A stretch of 64,000 nt of DNA from an uncultured Aquimarina sp. (GTDB lineage Bacteria; Bacteroidota; Bacteroidia; Flavobacteriales; Flavobacteriaceae): assembly GCA_947496705.1 (NCBI GenBank), contig CANMDW010000001.1, positions 620,001 to 684,000 on the forward strand, read 5' to 3'. The notes under the pieces are model-generated. The model had not been told where the DNA came from, searched no databases, and worked only from the letters and a program-made list of their open reading frames with translations. Below, in pieces: positions 44,500 through 53,764 of this stretch (position 1 is its first letter; each line of letters begins with the position of its first letter). Made by a program: the position numbers and the translations under genes.

Positions 44500-44852
44500 G
44501 TTAAAAAGTATAGTGTCCCAGGCCAGACATTTGGAAGAAAATACCTCAGAAATACTATGGTTGACAACCGGGAAATGGTGTTAAACACAGTAAAAGCTTC
44601 AAGTAAGGCAGTTTTGTGTTCATTTAGGGCAGCTAGATCGTCAAATAAGACAGTTTTAATGTCAAGTAAAGCATCTTTGTTCTCATTTAGGACAGCTTTA
44701 GTGTCAAGTAAAGCAGGTTTATGCTCATTTAGGGCAGCTAGAGCTTCAGCCGTGGCAGCAAAAAGAGCTTCCGTGGCATTAAAAAATGCAGTTACTACAG
44801 GTTTGCCTGCAAGAACGGCATATATTTTGTTGCTACCCCTATGTTTTTCCAT
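44496..44852 (-). CDS. Possible small coiled-coil protein with 14-residue repeats
   Basis: The 118-residue frame contains repeats such as LNEHKPALLDTKAV, LNENKDALLDIKTV and LNEHKTALLEAFTV, i.e. 42-base DNA repeats giving two heptads each. This is the sort of sequence that forms coiled coils. I do not recognise a family. The start has no obvious ribosome-binding site and the opposite strand is also open, so it may be a gene remnant. It shares the ATGA overlap with the next small frame. Confidence 0.3.
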   Translation of the reverse strand: MEKHRGSNKIYAVLAGKPVVTAFFNATEALFAATAEALAALNEHKPALLDTKAVLNENKDALLDIKTVLFDDLAALNEHKTALLEAFTVFNTISRLSTIVFLRYFLPNVWPGTLYFLT

Positions 44853-45309
44853 AGGAAAAAAAGAAATAAAACATCACTTAAAATATACATGCCATGTTAC
44901 TTTATAATTTTGAACACTTCCTACGGCTATGCTTTCACTTAGAAAACGTCTGTTTTTATTGTATCTCAAAAATTCGTTGCAAAGCCCTGTTACATAACCT
45001 GGGATGATGGAGTGGCATCCTTCGCGGATGCAGCATACTCATAAAAATCATGCGTTATATACCATCAAGGCCAAAGACAGGAATATGATAGCGCATCTTA
45101 CCGATTTGATCCATAAAGTACCTTTGGACAAAACAGAAGGTGTCCAGGCGTATATCAAAACACAGCAGGAGTCTGCAGAGGAGGGGTTTCGGGGTGAGTT
45201 GGGGTGATGTCATCCTCCTATAATCTAAAAATTCCCCGAGGCCTACCGTATACCCATATCTTTTTTATAAAGAATTCTAAAGGAACGTATTATAATTTCA
45301 AATTATGTA

Positions 45310-45327
45310 TGGGTAAGCGGTAGCTGA
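45310..45327 (-). repeat. Right arm of the 18-bp inverted repeat
   Basis: TGGGTAAGCGGTAGCTGA, the exact reverse complement of 43872-43889. Confidence 0.6.
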
Positions 45328-45498
45328 CCATCAGGCAGGCTTTCCAAAGGAAAGGATTTTTTTGCTACTTTTCCTTTGGGAAGCCCGCCTGGCCAGTCGG
45401 ACAGGAGCTGGGCCTGCCTGGCCTACCTTTGACAAGGATGGGATGAAAGGTTGATTAGTCAAAAATACCAACGCCATTTTAAACTAGAGTCAAGCTTT

Positions 45499-45521
45499 TT
45501 TTTACTGTGCGGGCGGAGAGA
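45499..45521. other. Copy of the tRNA-Leu 3' end: possible attachment-site remnant
   Basis: These 23 bases (core GCGGGCGGAGAGAC, preceded by TTTTACTGT) are identical to 56751-56773, which includes the last 15 bases of the tRNA-Leu(UAG) gene and 8 bases beyond. A direct repeat of a tRNA 3' end about 11.25 kb away is the classical mark of site-specific integration into the tRNA gene. No integrase is seen between the two copies. Confidence 0.65.
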
Positions 45522-45636
45522 CAGTTACCGAACTTTTTGATGGAAGATTACGAGTTAATCATCAGTAATTCAGTGGTTTTATGAAAACCTATTTTACATA
45601 ATATTTAGTCTGATTTTAAAAATTACCTTTAACAAA

Positions 45637-45670
45637 GTTGTTAGCTCGTCGAACTCATAACCCGAAGGTC
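45637..45670 (+). pseudogene. tRNA-Met-like fragment
   Basis: The stretch contains TTAGCTC and CTCATAACCCGAAGGTC, i.e. a D-arm/anticodon-arm text with a CAU anticodon in its normal CU-CAU-AA loop. The acceptor and T-arm partners are missing and the anticodon stem has two mismatches. It looks like a decayed tRNA-Met piece rather than a gene. Confidence 0.4.
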
Positions 45671-45879
45671 AAAGAGCCTGTGCTGAATTCGATTGAGTAT
45701 TCGGGTCTTGTTCCTGATTATGTAGTAATTTATTGTTTTTCAATGAATTATTTTGATTTATAAAAAATTCAATTATTCTTTTGAGTACTGGTGGACGGCT
45801 TGTAATTTAGTTTTCAATTGTCTAATTTAAGAGAAGGGAAGAGTTACTCCAATAGCTTTTTCAGATGTCTCAAATTTGC

Positions 45880-46070
45880 GTGGAAATAAAATTATCTCCA
45901 TAACCAAATGGTAGAAACACCCGCTTTCCATTTATGAACTATGCTAGGGTTATTAAACTATTCATAGTATTACAATTGATCTCCTGTTTTAATAATTTCT
46001 TCTTGTGCAAAAACTAGATGCAATCTTATACTTAGGAATAAACAATAAAGTACTGTTTTTATCAAAGCCA
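45880..46070 (-). pseudogene. Decayed 5' end of a paralogue of the 53889 HTH regulator
   Basis: On the minus strand these bases align with the first about 66 codons of the regulator gene at 53889-55172. They give KIIKTGDQL-stop-YYE and WKAGVS / PFGYGD in a shifted frame, against KIIKTGSKWQYYD and WKTGPSPFGY. There are in-frame stops, a frameshift and a lost start codon. It lies upstream of susC, mirroring the intact regulator's position next to its own divergent promoter. Confidence 0.7.
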
Positions 46071-46154
46071 AATTATGGATTTTTTTACTAAAAATATGGT
46101 TTTACTATAAATTTTGTATTTCTCAAAGATTAAAAAATAGTAAATAGTAGCATA

Positions 46155-46200
46155 TAGTAGGTTTGTATAGTTAAAACCATAATTGATAGTAGGTATGTAT
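46155..46200. promoter_or_regulatory. Paired TAGTAGGT operator upstream of susC
   Basis: TAGTAGGTTTGTAT (46155-46168) and TAGTAGGTATGTAT (46187-46200) are direct repeats exactly 32 bp apart. The same pair with the same spacing lies at 55251-55296. They are probably the binding site of the membrane HTH regulator encoded next to the second copy. Confidence 0.7.
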
Positions 46201-46234
46201 AATGCAAAAAAAGTCTTAAGGAGTTGTTAATAGA

Positions 46235-46242
46235 TATATTTG
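46235..46242 (+). promoter_or_regulatory. Candidate -7 element for the susC transcript
   Basis: TATATTTG fits TAnnTTTG, the Bacteroidota -7 consensus, 48 bases after the start of the second TAGTAGGT repeat. No good -33 TTG at normal spacing is seen, as expected for an activated promoter. Confidence 0.5.
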
Positions 46243-46281
46243 ATAAGATGTTTAAAATAAATTAATTATAAATAAGAGTTT

Positions 46282-49200
46282 ATGAAAAGTACATGCTATT
46301 CTAGTATTATGATTCTTTTCCTTATGAGTTTGATGTCTTTTGCGCAGGGTCAGAAAGTTGAGGTAAAAGGAACTGTACATGACAATCTAGGTGCGCCATT
46401 ACCCGGTGCATCAATTTTGGTAAAAGGGACAAATACGGGAACCCAAACGGACTTTGATGGAGACTTCACGATTATTGCTAATAGTGAAGACTTCTTGATC
46501 ATTTCTTATTTAGGCTTTAAGACACAAGAAGTGTTAGTAACAACCACTAAACTTAACATCATATTAGAAGAAGAGAGTAATACACTCGAAGAGGTAATTG
46601 TTACCTCACTTGGGATTAAAAAATCAAAAAAAGCGTTAGGGTATGCAGTAACAACACTTAAAGGTGAAGAGCTAGAAAACAAACCAGTAGCAGACGTATC
46701 CAGAGCTTTACAGGGTAAAGTTGCGGGAGTACAAATAAATATAGGTAGTGGTAGTACAGGTGAAGAACCAAGTATACGTATCAGAGGAGTTTCGTCAATT
46801 ACCAATGATAATTCACCCTTAATTATAGTTGATAATGCTCCTTTTATTGGTAGTCTTATAGATATTAATCCTAATGACATTAAAAGTTTTAGTGTTTTAA
46901 AAGGTTTAAATGCTTCTTTATTATATGGTACTGAGGGTAGAAATGGTGTTATTTTAATTACCACCAAAAGCGGAAGTGGTAGCAAAGGGAAAGAAAAGAT
47001 TTTGGTAGATTTTTCGCAAACTGTATATACAAATACAGTTGCTAACCTTCCTGAATACCAAAATAAGTATGGCCAAGGAGGTGATAACAATTTCGTGGGG
47101 GGTAATATTGGCAACTGGGGAGCTGCATTTAGCGAAATAGATTTTGTTCCGCATCCATATGCAAATAACCCGGCTTTTCCTGAATTCGCTAATGTTCAAG
47201 TACCATATAAAGCTGCTCCGAATAATGTGAAAAACTTTTTTAAAACGGGAATAGGTACAGTAACTTCTATAAATATAAGTACGTCTCAAGAAAAAACATC
47301 ATTTAATCTATCAGCAGGTTATACTGATGAAACAGGTATTATTGGAGATAATGATCTTAAAAGATTCAATTTGGGTGTTGGAGGGTCTGCTCAACTAACA
47401 GATAAATTAGATGTTTCTGCAACCTTTAAGTACTCAACAAGAAAACGTAACTCACAGAATGGCTCAGGTATATTTGACATACTATTATATATCCCTCGAA
47501 GTATAGATGTGTTTAATTTACCTTATGAGGACCCGGTAACGGGAGCAAATGCATATTACAGGGCTTCTGCAAATCCAAACTGGCTTATTAACAACACAGG
47601 TAGAAATGATGATGTGGTAAGAATGTTTGCTACGTTTAATACCAAATATGTTATTAATACCAATTTGAACTTAAATTATCGTGTTGGTCTGGATCAATTT
47701 GTGGGAGATGAATTCGATTTTGCTAATAGAGGAGGAGCAAATGACCCAGATGATATCACAGGCTTTTTAGTCTTGGATTATGATAAGGAAGAAACAATAG
47801 ATCAAACGTTGATTTTGAATGGTAGTTACCAACTAAGCAATAAAATAGGTATAGATGGGCAAATAGGGGCTAATTCAAAAACAATTAATGTAAAGTCTAA
47901 TTCCAGTACTTATGAAGATCAAGTGGTGTTTGGGTTTTTCAGACCTTCAAATTTTAATTCTCAAGTAGGCTCTGCATCTAGAGCTAGAGAAAATATAGCT
48001 GGGGTTTTTGGACAACTTGAATTTAATTATGATCAGTTTCTGTTTGTCTCACTTTCAGGAAGAAACGATTGGAGTTCGACATTAGAGAAAGAAAATCAGT
48101 CCCTTTTTTATCCGGGAGTATCTGTTTCATTTTTACCCACATCGGCATTTGATTTTAATTCGAAGATCGTTAATTATCTAAAAATGAGAGGGGCCTATGC
48201 AACTTCATCAGGGTTTCCGGGACGGTTTAGAACACGATCTATTTTAGATTCAGAACCTCAGCGATTTATAGGCCCAGATGGTATTATTAGATCTATTGGC
48301 TCACCAACAAGGTTGGCAAACCCAAATTTAAAACCCGAATTGCATAAAGAGGTTGAAGTAGGTATTGAGAGTAGACTCTTTAATAATCGTGTACGTTTAG
48401 AAGCTTCGGTATATAGACGTATATCAGAAGATCAAATCGTAGATCGGTCGCTAGATCGTTCAACGGGTTTTGGTATTACTGCGACCAACATCGGTAGAAT
48501 AGACAATGAAGGAGTAGAGATAGACTTAGGTATAGATATTATTAAAAATGATAATTTCAATTGGAATTTAAGAAACATTTTTACGGCATACGAAACTACT
48601 GTTGTAGAGCTAGATGCTCCAATCGAATTGAATGATGATGATGATAATGATGATCGTTTTCTCATTGAAGGGCAGCCTTATGGGGTGATATTTGAAGATC
48701 ATGCATTAAGAGATAACGAAGGTAATTTTTTAATAAACCCTAATAACGGAGAGTTGCTTGTAAGTGATGATTTAGGTCTGCCAGATAAAATCATAGGTGA
48801 TCCAACTCCAGATTGGACCCTTACTACTATTAATGAAATAAGCTATAAAGGTTTTTCATTATCCGCACAGCTTGAGTATACCCATGGTGGGGATATCGCA
48901 TCTCGTACAGCGATTAGTTTGCTGGAAAGAGGGGTAACCAGAGATACTGAAAACAGAGAAGGTACTTTTATTATACCGGGAGTGTATGGTGATCCAAATA
49001 CGGGACTTCCTCTTTTAGATGCCAATGGACAAACCATACCCAATACAGTTCAGGCAAATGGAAATAGAACCGCATTTTCTAACTATTATGCAGCAAATGA
49101 TAATAGAATTTTTGATGCATCTGTATTTAGAATACGGGAAGTAGCATTATCGTATACATTAGATGCAAAAAGGTATAAACTACCTTTCGAAAATATTGCA

Positions 49201-49341
49201 TTTACCTTAAGTGGAAGAAATATTTTTTATCATGCTCCTAATTATCCAAAATATACAAACGTTGATCCCGAGGTAGATTTAGGAAGTACATCTGTACCAA
49301 CAACTAAAAGGTATGCTTTTACTGTCTCTGTTTCTTTTTAA
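46282..49341 (+). CDS. susC: SusC/RagA-family TonB-linked outer-membrane receptor
   Basis: This 1019-residue protein has a signal peptide (to SFAQG) and the CarboxypepD_reg-type domain VEVKGTVHDNLGAPLPGASILVKGTNTGTQTDFDGDF. The plug has SLGIKKSKKALGYAVTTLKGEEL ... VSRALQGKVAGVQINIGSGS ... IRGVSSITNDNSPLIIVDNAPF, and a long barrel ends ...KRYAFTVSVSF. With the SusD-like gene 17 bases downstream it forms a nutrient-uptake pair. No polysaccharide lyase or glycoside hydrolase is beside it. Confidence 0.93.
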   Translation: MKSTCYSSIMILFLMSLMSFAQGQKVEVKGTVHDNLGAPLPGASILVKGTNTGTQTDFDGDFTIIANSEDFLIISYLGFKTQEVLVTTTKLNIILEEESNTLEEVIVTSLGIKKSKKALGYAVTTLKGEELENKPVADVSRALQGKVAGVQINIGSGSTGEEPSIRIRGVSSITNDNSPLIIVDNAPFIGSLIDINPNDIKSFSVLKGLNASLLYGTEGRNGVILITTKSGSGSKGKEKILVDFSQTVYTNTVANLPEYQNKYGQGGDNNFVGGNIGNWGAAFSEIDFVPHPYANNPAFPEFANVQVPYKAAPNNVKNFFKTGIGTVTSINISTSQEKTSFNLSAGYTDETGIIGDNDLKRFNLGVGGSAQLTDKLDVSATFKYSTRKRNSQNGSGIFDILLYIPRSIDVFNLPYEDPVTGANAYYRASANPNWLINNTGRNDDVVRMFATFNTKYVINTNLNLNYRVGLDQFVGDEFDFANRGGANDPDDITGFLVLDYDKEETIDQTLILNGSYQLSNKIGIDGQIGANSKTINVKSNSSTYEDQVVFGFFRPSNFNSQVGSASRARENIAGVFGQLEFNYDQFLFVSLSGRNDWSSTLEKENQSLFYPGVSVSFLPTSAFDFNSKIVNYLKMRGAYATSSGFPGRFRTRSILDSEPQRFIGPDGIIRSIGSPTRLANPNLKPELHKEVEVGIESRLFNNRVRLEASVYRRISEDQIVDRSLDRSTGFGITATNIGRIDNEGVEIDLGIDIIKNDNFNWNLRNIFTAYETTVVELDAPIELNDDDDNDDRFLIEGQPYGVIFEDHALRDNEGNFLINPNNGELLVSDDLGLPDKIIGDPTPDWTLTTINEISYKGFSLSAQLEYTHGGDIASRTAISLLERGVTRDTENREGTFIIPGVYGDPNTGLPLLDANGQTIPNTVQANGNRTAFSNYYAANDNRIFDASVFRIREVALSYTLDAKRYKLPFENIAFTLSGRNIFYHAPNYPKYTNVDPEVDLGSTSVPTTKRYAFTVSVSF

Positions 49342-49358
49342 TTCAAAAAATAATCATT

Positions 49359-50927
49359 ATGAAAAAAATAACCATACTAATTTGTGTATTGTACAGCATG
49401 TTCTTCATGTCGTGTGAGGTAACAGATTTAGATTTACAGGAAAATCCTAATGAGTTAACACCTGTTTCTGTAGATGCTAATTTTGTTTTAAACGAGATAC
49501 AAATACTATTTATCGAATCCATGAGTGCTATCGCTTTAAATACTGATGATGTGATGCGCTATGAGTCGATGTCTGATGCGTATACTGATATTGCAGATAA
49601 TGGAGCTTTAAATGGAGAATGGCTTGATGTATATCGGCTTAGAGAAAATACAAAAATTATTGAAACCTTAGCAGAAAGTGATGATAATTTACTATTTCAT
49701 AGAGGTGTTGCCAAATTATTACAGGCATACAGCACAGCAACTTTAGTTGACTATCTTGGCGATATCCCATTCTCCCAGGCCAATGATCCAAATAATTTTA
49801 ATCCTGCGGTCGATGATGATGAAGCAATTTATACTACAATTTTAGCAGACATTGATTTAGCCATAACAGATTTAAATAATGCTACGGTAACCCCTGATAC
49901 TGATCTTTACTATGATGGTGATGCTGCCAAATGGGTAAAACTTGCCAATAGCCTTAAATTAAGATTATTGTTAAACACGGGCAATACTAGTGGTATTAAT
50001 GCTTTACTTGCAGCAGATAATTTAATCGATAGTGAGGCTACTGATTTTCAGTTTCGGTATACAGAGTCTCAAGTTCCTGTCGATAGTAGACATCCTTATT
50101 TTGAACGTGGATATGATCCTGGTACTGGTCAATCACAATATATTGGTAATTTTTTTATGTGGTTGCTTAAAGATTCTAAATCAATACGAGATCCAAGACT
50201 ACGGTATTATGTATATCGACAAACCAATGTTGAACCTGGTTCATTAATTACATGTAATGATAATCCTATTTTTGATTTCTGTTACGTTGGTGACTTTTAT
50301 TGGGGGAGAGACCATGGCGATGATCGTCCAAGACCAAATGATCGATTTCGTAAAACGATCTATGGTTTGTATCCTGCTGGAGGCACTTTTGATGCTAACA
50401 ATCCAGAACAAGGATCAAATTCTCCTAGCTTAGGTGGAGCAGGGATATTTCCAGTGTTACTATCGTCATACATGGACTTTTTAAAGGCAGAGGCGGTATT
50501 GTCTTTAGGAACTAATGGTGATGCTCTGGCGTCGCTTGAATCAGGAATACGAGCATCGATGGCCAAAACATTAAATTTCGATACATCTATCTTAACCTCT
50601 AGTTTTGCTGCGTCTCAAACAGATGTAGATACCTATGTTGCTGAGGTTTTAACAGAGTATACTGCCGCGGGTAATACAGGAAAATTAGATATTGTTATGC
50701 GGGAATATTATATAGCTGCATTTGGCAATTCTATTGAAGCTTATAATGGATATAGAAGAACAGGGTTTCCATCAAACTTGCAAATACCTATTATTAATGA
50801 AAGTAATCCTTTTCCAAGAACATTTTCTTTCCCCGAAGATGCGGTGAATAGGAATACATCATTAACACAACGACCAGTAACAAATCAAGTCTTTTGGGAT
50901 AAGTTACCTGCAGGCTCTTTAAAATAA
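49359..50927 (+). CDS. susD: SusD/RagB-like surface lipoprotein
   Basis: This 522-residue lipoprotein has the signal MKKITILICVLYSMFFMSC (Cys19), then the helical SusD pattern: ANFVLNEIQILFIESMSA, YRLRENTKIIETLAES, GVAKLLQAYSTATLVDYLGDIPFSQAND, and the C-terminal EYYIAAFGNSIEAYNGYRRTGFP. It caps the SusC channel and binds ligand on the surface. It belongs to the smaller SusD-like class often found in non-glycan loci. Confidence 0.9.
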   Translation: MKKITILICVLYSMFFMSCEVTDLDLQENPNELTPVSVDANFVLNEIQILFIESMSAIALNTDDVMRYESMSDAYTDIADNGALNGEWLDVYRLRENTKIIETLAESDDNLLFHRGVAKLLQAYSTATLVDYLGDIPFSQANDPNNFNPAVDDDEAIYTTILADIDLAITDLNNATVTPDTDLYYDGDAAKWVKLANSLKLRLLLNTGNTSGINALLAADNLIDSEATDFQFRYTESQVPVDSRHPYFERGYDPGTGQSQYIGNFFMWLLKDSKSIRDPRLRYYVYRQTNVEPGSLITCNDNPIFDFCYVGDFYWGRDHGDDRPRPNDRFRKTIYGLYPAGGTFDANNPEQGSNSPSLGGAGIFPVLLSSYMDFLKAEAVLSLGTNGDALASLESGIRASMAKTLNFDTSILTSSFAASQTDVDTYVAEVLTEYTAAGNTGKLDIVMREYYIAAFGNSIEAYNGYRRTGFPSNLQIPIINESNPFPRTFSFPEDAVNRNTSLTQRPVTNQVFWDKLPAGSLK

Positions 50928-50945
50928 CCAGAAAAAATTATAATT

Positions 50946-52061
50946 ATGAAAAAAATAGTTATATGTATAGTTTTAGTACTATGCGGATTGTCTTGTCAAG
51001 ATCCTAATAATAATTTATTTGAAGATATAACTGATAGAGGTGGTTTTGCCCAATTTTCAGAATCAATAAATCTTGTTCATGACGTAGGAGGAGCAGATGA
51101 AACCGTTATTAATGCCCAAATTATTGATCCAAATAATAATGCAATCAGCTATGCAGTGGCTATCCAAACGGATACAGGTTTAACAGATCCAATTGCGACC
51201 ATAACTTCTTTTCCGGGAACTTTGTTAATTACACGTCAAATGGTTATTGATGCTTTAGGTTTGGCAGATGCTTCAGAGTTACCAATCAATGTGAATTTTA
51301 TCGGAATTGTGACCACTGCAGGAGGGATTTTTTCAGGAGAGGATATAGATTTTAATACTGTTACTAATACGCAAAGTGGAGGGAACACAACAGCAACTAC
51401 CTTTAACGTTGGTAGACAAGCTTTAAGGTTTAGCGCTGTGATGTTTCAACAATTTCCACCAAATATAGTAACGGTAACCCCAATTAGGGCCGAAAGTGAT
51501 GATGCAGAAGAGGTAGCTTTCAATCCTGATCCAGTTCCACCGGGAGATCCTGTAGGTGAAATGAGTTTGGGTAGTAGTGATTTAGAATTGGGAGAATTAA
51601 GTAGTGATGATGGAATACAGCATATTGGACTTCGTTTTAATTTAATAGGAATTCCAGCTGGTGCAACGATTACTGCTGCTAATATTCAATTTACAGTAGA
51701 TGCACCAGGTGCTAACCCTGTTGAGTATACTATTTACGGTGAGGATACTGGAAATTCTGAAACTTTTACCTCAAGCAATGATAACATAACGAATAGACCC
51801 TTAACCTCTGCAAGTGCAATATGGAACATACCACCATGGGCTTCTACAGGAGATAAAGGTCCTGCTCAATTAACGGTTGATATATCAAGTGTTATCCAGG
51901 AAATTATTGATAGAGATGATTGGGTTCCCGCAAACAGTATTACCATAATTATGTTGGCTAGTGGACCAAGTCTCAATGTTACATCAACTTCCGGAGGAAG
52001 AGAAGCTGAAACTTTTGACGGCACTGCTGCGCCAGAGTTATTACTCACCTATACTAATTAA
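50946..52061 (+). CDS. Surface lipoprotein with C-terminal SSDDAEE-type domain
   Basis: This 371-residue lipoprotein begins MKKIVICIVLVLCGLSC (Cys17). The first 170 residues are unassigned beta-rich sequence. Residues about 175-371 (ESDDAEEV ... SSDLELGELSSDDGIQHIGLRFNLIGIPAGATITAANIQF ... PAQLTVDISSVIQEIIDRDDW) form a beta-sandwich-like domain shared with the next gene. I know this domain from many secreted bacterial enzymes, including phosphatases. It is 18 bases after susD and likely a surface ligand-binding protein of the same system. Confidence 0.7.
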   Translation: MKKIVICIVLVLCGLSCQDPNNNLFEDITDRGGFAQFSESINLVHDVGGADETVINAQIIDPNNNAISYAVAIQTDTGLTDPIATITSFPGTLLITRQMVIDALGLADASELPINVNFIGIVTTAGGIFSGEDIDFNTVTNTQSGGNTTATTFNVGRQALRFSAVMFQQFPPNIVTVTPIRAESDDAEEVAFNPDPVPPGDPVGEMSLGSSDLELGELSSDDGIQHIGLRFNLIGIPAGATITAANIQFTVDAPGANPVEYTIYGEDTGNSETFTSSNDNITNRPLTSASAIWNIPPWASTGDKGPAQLTVDISSVIQEIIDRDDWVPANSITIIMLASGPSLNVTSTSGGREAETFDGTAAPELLLTYTN

Positions 52062-52095
52062 AAGTGTGAAATTAATTTCAAATAAATAATAAAAA

Positions 52096-53571
52096 ATGAA
52101 AAAAAATATAAAATGCACACTCCTATTGTATATGGGTATATTCACCTTTATAGGTATAGTAATTTTAGGATGTGAAGACACAGATTATACAGAATTGAAC
52201 AGATTCCCTGCGATTGAGCAGCTTACTATAACTGATATTAGCCCAAGTTTAGGAGATATAGGAACCTCTGTAACAGTTAATGGTACTAATTTTAGTGCTG
52301 TTCCTGCTAACAATAAAGTAAGTATAAATGGAATTACAGCATTAGTTACAACCGCCACATCTACGAGCCTTACATTTACGATACCTGAAGGAGCCACCTC
52401 CGGGAATATTGTAATATCTCATGGGGCGTTTACTGCCATCGGTCCTTCTTTTTCGGTAATTGATGTACCAACAATATCGGATGTAGATCCAGCACAGGCA
52501 GGAGTAGGTGAGACTATAACTATTACGGGAACAAAGTATAGTGAAATTGAAGCAGATAATATAGTAATGATCAACGGTATTGCCGCTATTGTTACCGATG
52601 CAACAGCAACCAGTATTACTACCACGGTACCAATAGGTTCTGTTGCAGGTATAGGTGACATTACGGTAACTGTAGATGGACAAACGACTACATATCCCAA
52701 TTTTATTGTTGTACCAGTAATTACTTCTATAGACCCTATGAACGGTTCAGAAGGAACGGTAGTAACGATTACTGGTACCAGTTTTAGTGCTATACCTGCA
52801 GATAATAGTGTTGACTTTAATGGTGTCACGGCTACAGTCGAGGCTTCTACAACCACAAGTATTACCACTTCTGTGCCAATCGGAGCAACAAATGGTCCAG
52901 TAAGCGTTGTCGTAAATAGCCAAACAGCCGTAGGTCCCGATTTCTCTGTGGGAGCTCCAGTAACAACCTTGGTAATTCCACTTGATAGTGAAGAAGACGA
53001 TGCCGAAGAAGTTGTTGAAGTAGACCCGACTATTGATCCGGGAGATCCTATTCCAATGGTCGGAGATATGGATCTATCGAGTAGTGATTTAGAATTTGGA
53101 GAGATTAGTAGTAATCAAGGGCTTCAAAATATTGGCTTGCGATTTAATAATGTGGTCATACCACAAGGCGCAACCATTTCAGAGGCTACCATTCAATTTA
53201 AATGTGATGATGATGGTTCAGATCCTGTAGAGGTAACTATTTTTGGGGAAGCTATTGATAACGCTGAAACTTTTACAGCTACAAACGGAGATATTTCTGC
53301 ACGTCCACTTACTACCTCAAGTGTAGTATGGAACATAGAACCATGGTTGGCTGCCGGAGATAGGTTGGACGCTCAAAAAACAGTTGACTTATCACCCATT
53401 ATTCAAGAAATCGTGAACAGGCCAGGTTGGGTATCTGGTAATAGTATTAGTATCATCATGAAACATACTGGTGTTAGTGTTGGGGCAACCAGCAGTTCTA
53501 CAGGTAGGGAAGCTGAAAATTATTCATCTTCTACTCCAGATGATGGAGCCGAATTAACAGTTGTTTATTGA
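52096..53571 (+). CDS. IPT/TIG-repeat surface lipoprotein with C-terminal SSDDAEE-type domain
   Basis: This 491-residue protein has a signal/lipobox ending IVILGC (Cys26) and three IPT/TIG repeats (ITDISPSLGDIGTSVTVNGTNFS, ISDVDPAQAGVGETITITGTKYS, ITSIDPMNGSEGTVVTITGTSFS). The last about 190 residues are the same domain as in the previous gene (EEDDAEEV ... SSSDLEFGEISSNQGLQNIGLRFN ... QEIVNRPGW). The architecture matches SusE/F-like binding lipoproteins. It closes the susC operon before a terminator. Confidence 0.8.
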   Translation: MKKNIKCTLLLYMGIFTFIGIVILGCEDTDYTELNRFPAIEQLTITDISPSLGDIGTSVTVNGTNFSAVPANNKVSINGITALVTTATSTSLTFTIPEGATSGNIVISHGAFTAIGPSFSVIDVPTISDVDPAQAGVGETITITGTKYSEIEADNIVMINGIAAIVTDATATSITTTVPIGSVAGIGDITVTVDGQTTTYPNFIVVPVITSIDPMNGSEGTVVTITGTSFSAIPADNSVDFNGVTATVEASTTTSITTSVPIGATNGPVSVVVNSQTAVGPDFSVGAPVTTLVIPLDSEEDDAEEVVEVDPTIDPGDPIPMVGDMDLSSSDLEFGEISSNQGLQNIGLRFNNVVIPQGATISEATIQFKCDDDGSDPVEVTIFGEAIDNAETFTATNGDISARPLTTSSVVWNIEPWLAAGDRLDAQKTVDLSPIIQEIVNRPGWVSGNSISIIMKHTGVSVGATSSSTGREAENYSSSTPDDGAELTVVY

Positions 53572-53643
53572 AAGTTTGAGAAGTTTATATTGTAATAGCA
53601 TCAATGGTATTACCCAATTTTTTGATGTAGCCAGAATGTAATT

Positions 53644-53682
53644 TGGGCTCGAATATAGAAAATATACTCGAGCCCATTTTGT
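53644..53682 (+). terminator. Terminator of the susC operon
   Basis: Arms TGGGCTCGA and TCGAGCCCA followed by TTTT, about 70 bases after the last lipoprotein gene. Confidence 0.7.
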
Positions 53683-53764
53683 TTGTGTTAATCTATCAAA
53701 TATTCTATTAAAAACAAACGATACGGATATATAGTTATCGGTTGGGACAAATTCTATACCTCAA

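Larger units (their letters stand above)
43622..45498. other. Gene-poor, repeat-rich intergenic region
   Basis: This region contains short inverted repeats such as CCCTTCGACTC/AAGTCGAAGGG (43641-43684), a second hairpin near 43762-43787 and an 18-bp inverted repeat (43872, 45310). It also contains dispersed-repeat text and two small overlapping minus-strand frames described separately. A 67-codon plus-strand frame at 45004-45207 has no recognisable motif and I do not call it. Codon texture is poor, so this may be a scar of past insertions. Confidence 0.5.

Noticed and set aside
44341..44907. 188-codon plus-strand frame with SSKA/SFRA repeats
   Set aside because: It is the opposite strand of the 42-bp repeats; the minus-strand frame gives regular heptads, so I prefer that one, and even that only weakly.
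45004..45207. 67-codon plus-strand frame
   Set aside because: No recognisable motif and no convincing leader; described only as part of the gene-poor region.
46506..47114. 202-codon minus-strand frame inside susC
   Set aside because: Antisense to a well-supported SusC gene; no motifs and composition of a shadow frame. The same holds for 52419-52868, 11312-11695 and 58653-59189.
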